In this document: positions 62,650 to 64,000 of the stretch, piece after piece
Position numbering within the stretch: position 1 is the first letter of the stretch
Layout of the letters: every line of letters begins with the position of its first letter
Source of the DNA: Pelagibacteraceae bacterium AG-404-N13
Lineage (GTDB): Bacteria > Pseudomonadota > Alphaproteobacteria > Pelagibacterales > Pelagibacteraceae
Reading direction: 5' to 3'
Assembly (NCBI GenBank): GCA_003216255.1
Contig: QCJD01000006.1
Location: forward strand, 1-64,000
Length of the DNA stretch: 64,000 bases
The notes under the pieces: generated by a model
Databases searched by the model: none
The model's input: only the letters and a program-made list of their open reading frames with translations
Told to the model about the DNA's origin: nothing
Made by a program: the position numbers and the translations under genes

Positions 62650-63912
62650 TTAATTACTTTCATAAATCAAATCCAAATAAAGAGCTGAACTCCATGAAAA
62701 ATTGTTGGCGCCCAGTGTTTCTGCGTTTTTGCAGCTATAATATTCAAAAAAATTTTTTTCTTCAATAAGTTTAATTGTCTTATCTTTAATTTTTTTTGCA
62801 TATACTTTATCTTTGTTTTTCAGACTTTGATAAATGATCCAATTTGTATTTATCCAAACTGGTCCTCGCCAATATCTTTTTTCCTCAAAAGATTTGTGAT
62901 CTGGCTTTATTGAAGAAAAAATATATTTTTCTTTTTGGTTGTATTTTTTTAGACTTTCAATAATTTTTTTATTTACTTTTTTATCATTCAAATCAGCAAA
63001 TAAAATAAAATAGTTTGAAATAGAAGGTATATTGATAAAAAATTTATTTTTTAAATCATATGAATAAAAAATATTTTTTTTTTTATTGTACATTTTTAAT
63101 AAACTACTTTCAGTTTTAAATATTTTTTTATTCAAATCTTTCAAATTTAAATTATATAATTTTGCAATTTCTAATAAATCTTTTGAAGCTTTTAAAAAAA
63201 TTGAATTGAAACCAATATCAACAACATTGAACATTGAATTAGAATATAGTTTATTAGGGTTATAATTTAATTTTTTAAATTGATTTAAAAGAGTTATGTA
63301 ACAGTCATAATCACTATTTAAAGGTCTGGCTTTTGAATTTGAAACTTCTAAATCTCTTCTTTTATAAGATAATTTTTTATCGATTTTTATTTTTTTTAAA
63401 GATGAATCCCAAAGTGGTGAGTTATCTAAACCACTTTCCCATGGATGAATTATAGAAACTAAACCCGTATTTTTCGGATCACGATATTTATAAAACCAAT
63501 CGTGATATTTTTTTAATTTTTTGATCAATAAAATAACTCTTTTTTTTTGATTTTTATTTAACTTATTTCTAGTAATAATTAATTTTAATGCCGTAGCTAC
63601 TATTGGTGGTTGAGTTATCCCTGAAGAAGAAACAGAATTACCACATTTCCATGTTTTATGATTAGGAAAATAGCTATCGTCCTTTTCATGAAATAAGATA
63701 TGTGGAATCATTCCATTTTTCCACTGTCCTTTTATCAATGTTTCTAATTCTTTAATTGCATATTCTAAATTAAAATAAGAGTAACCTATTGAAATAAATG
63801 CTGAATCCCAGTTCCATTGTGCTGGATATAGCTTATTATTTGTTGGAAGCGTGTATCCTTTTCTTCTATTGGTTTTAAGAATTTTTTTTGCTGTTTTGCT
63901 TAAATTCTTCAT
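62650..63912 (-). CDS. GH63-like glycoside hydrolase (mannosyl/glucosylglycerate-hydrolase type)
   Basis: The 420-residue protein has the (alpha/alpha)6 barrel signatures of GH63-type hydrolases: YPAQWNWDSAFISIGY, IIHPWESGLDNSPLWD with the candidate acid Asp, KRYWRGPVWINTNWI and ANNFSWSSALYLDL. Short members hydrolyse glucosyl- or mannosylglycerate, which are osmolytes. It shares one base with the stop of an ABC sugar permease gene upstream, so the pair probably imports and splits a compatible-solute glycoside. Another alpha-glycoside is possible. Confidence 0.85.
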   Translation of the reverse strand: MKNLSKTAKKILKTNRRKGYTLPTNNKLYPAQWNWDSAFISIGYSYFNLEYAIKELETLIKGQWKNGMIPHILFHEKDDSYFPNHKTWKCGNSVSSSGITQPPIVATALKLIITRNKLNKNQKKRVILLIKKLKKYHDWFYKYRDPKNTGLVSIIHPWESGLDNSPLWDSSLKKIKIDKKLSYKRRDLEVSNSKARPLNSDYDCYITLLNQFKKLNYNPNKLYSNSMFNVVDIGFNSIFLKASKDLLEIAKLYNLNLKDLNKKIFKTESSLLKMYNKKKNIFYSYDLKNKFFINIPSISNYFILFADLNDKKVNKKIIESLKKYNQKEKYIFSSIKPDHKSFEEKRYWRGPVWINTNWIIYQSLKNKDKVYAKKIKDKTIKLIEEKNFFEYYSCKNAETLGANNFSWSSALYLDLIYESN

Positions 63913-64000
63913 TAACCTTTTACACTTCCGGCTGTAAGCCCACTTACCAAATATTTTTCAAAATAAACAAATATTAACAATACTGGTAATGTAACTATAA
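63912..64000 (-). CDS. C-terminal end of a carbohydrate ABC transporter permease (partial)
   Basis: The frame enters from the right edge and ends at TAA (63912-63914) after FEKYLVSGLTAGSVKG. This is the highly conserved C-terminus of MalG-type sugar permeases, where Q-x-x-F/Y-V-x-G-L-T-x-G-A/S-V-K-G closes the protein. A hydrophobic helix precedes it. It is directly coupled to the GH63-like gene, which suggests uptake of that enzyme's substrate. Confidence 0.85.
   Translation of the reverse strand, partial: IVTLPVLLIFVYFEKYLVSGLTAGSVKG

Noticed and set aside
1-64000. CRISPR arrays, insertion sequences, prophage or integrated elements
   Set aside because: No direct-repeat arrays, transposase, integrase or phage structural genes were seen; gene spacing and composition look uniform throughout.

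Overview
The window looks like a piece of a SAR11-type (Pelagibacterales) alphaproteobacterial chromosome. The DNA is strongly AT-rich, genes are packed with gaps of a few bases or 1-11 base overlaps, proteins are rich in Lys, Asn and Ile, and there are no insertion sequences, phage genes or CRISPR arrays. The gene content fits too: a trimethylamine monooxygenase, several dimethylglycine/sarcosine dehydrogenase paralogues, betaine-homocysteine methyltransferase, heterotetrameric sarcosine oxidase, an OpuAC-type osmolyte transporter and a Fur-boxed iron transporter. This identification rests on family recognition, not a database search.

Layout. 1-5.4 kb: a PNPOx-like fragment, a minimal beta-carbonic-anhydrase-like protein, a secreted YqgE/AlgH protein, a gamma-carbonic-anhydrase homologue, a thioredoxin-fold protein, a glycosyltransferase, small membrane proteins and a PhyH-type dioxygenase. 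5.5-10.7 kb: Tmm, then methylthioadenosine and purine salvage (mtnP, a PhyH oxygenase, mtnA, apt, a second phosphoribosyltransferase) and a tRNA-Met. 10.9-14.5 kb: a secreted protein, an AEC transporter, a haloacetate-dehalogenase-like hydrolase and GMP reductase. 14.5-21.1 kb (minus strand): fbpA, a 49-aa Cys-rich protein, fbpB, fbpC and a DMGDH-like enzyme behind a near-consensus Fur box. 21.1-24.6 kb: a LysR regulator, acuI, folE, hisI and a DUF2237 gene.

24.6-39.9 kb (minus strand) is one nearly gapless array. In transcription order it holds bhmT, a DMGDH-like enzyme, a SAM methyltransferase, a Rieske oxygenase, a SET-domain protein, a DddP-like M24 protein, an APS-kinase-like protein, a nucleotidyltransferase, an enoyl-CoA hydratase, a CoA-binding protein, a DUF4864-like protein, a second DMGDH-like enzyme, etfB, etfA and ETF-ubiquinone oxidoreductase. 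It joins methyl removal from betaine-type compounds to electron delivery into the quinone pool. Diverging from it at 40.2-44.3 kb are proX, proW, a short MetF-like gene and a long DmdA-like gene, probably an uptake-plus-demethylation cassette.

44.4-48.3 kb: a Yip1-type membrane protein, then an uncharacterised minus-strand set (divergent M19 peptidase homologue, 553-aa unknown, DUF3726 protein, 55-aa double-CxxC protein) that is the best candidate for an undescribed system. 48.5-51.6 kb: purE, purK, an SRAP protein, an acetyltransferase and an unknown. 51.6-58.5 kb: soxBDAG with divergent fhs. 58.5-64 kb: glutathione synthesis genes with an amidotransferase and an iron alcohol dehydrogenase, then a GH63-like hydrolase and the end of a sugar ABC permease.

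Together the genes describe a cell that imports methylated osmolytes, strips methyl groups one by one (betaine to dimethylglycine to sarcosine to glycine; TMA to TMAO; possibly DMSP), passes the carbon to tetrahydrofolate for oxidation or biosynthesis, and sends electrons to respiration through ETF.
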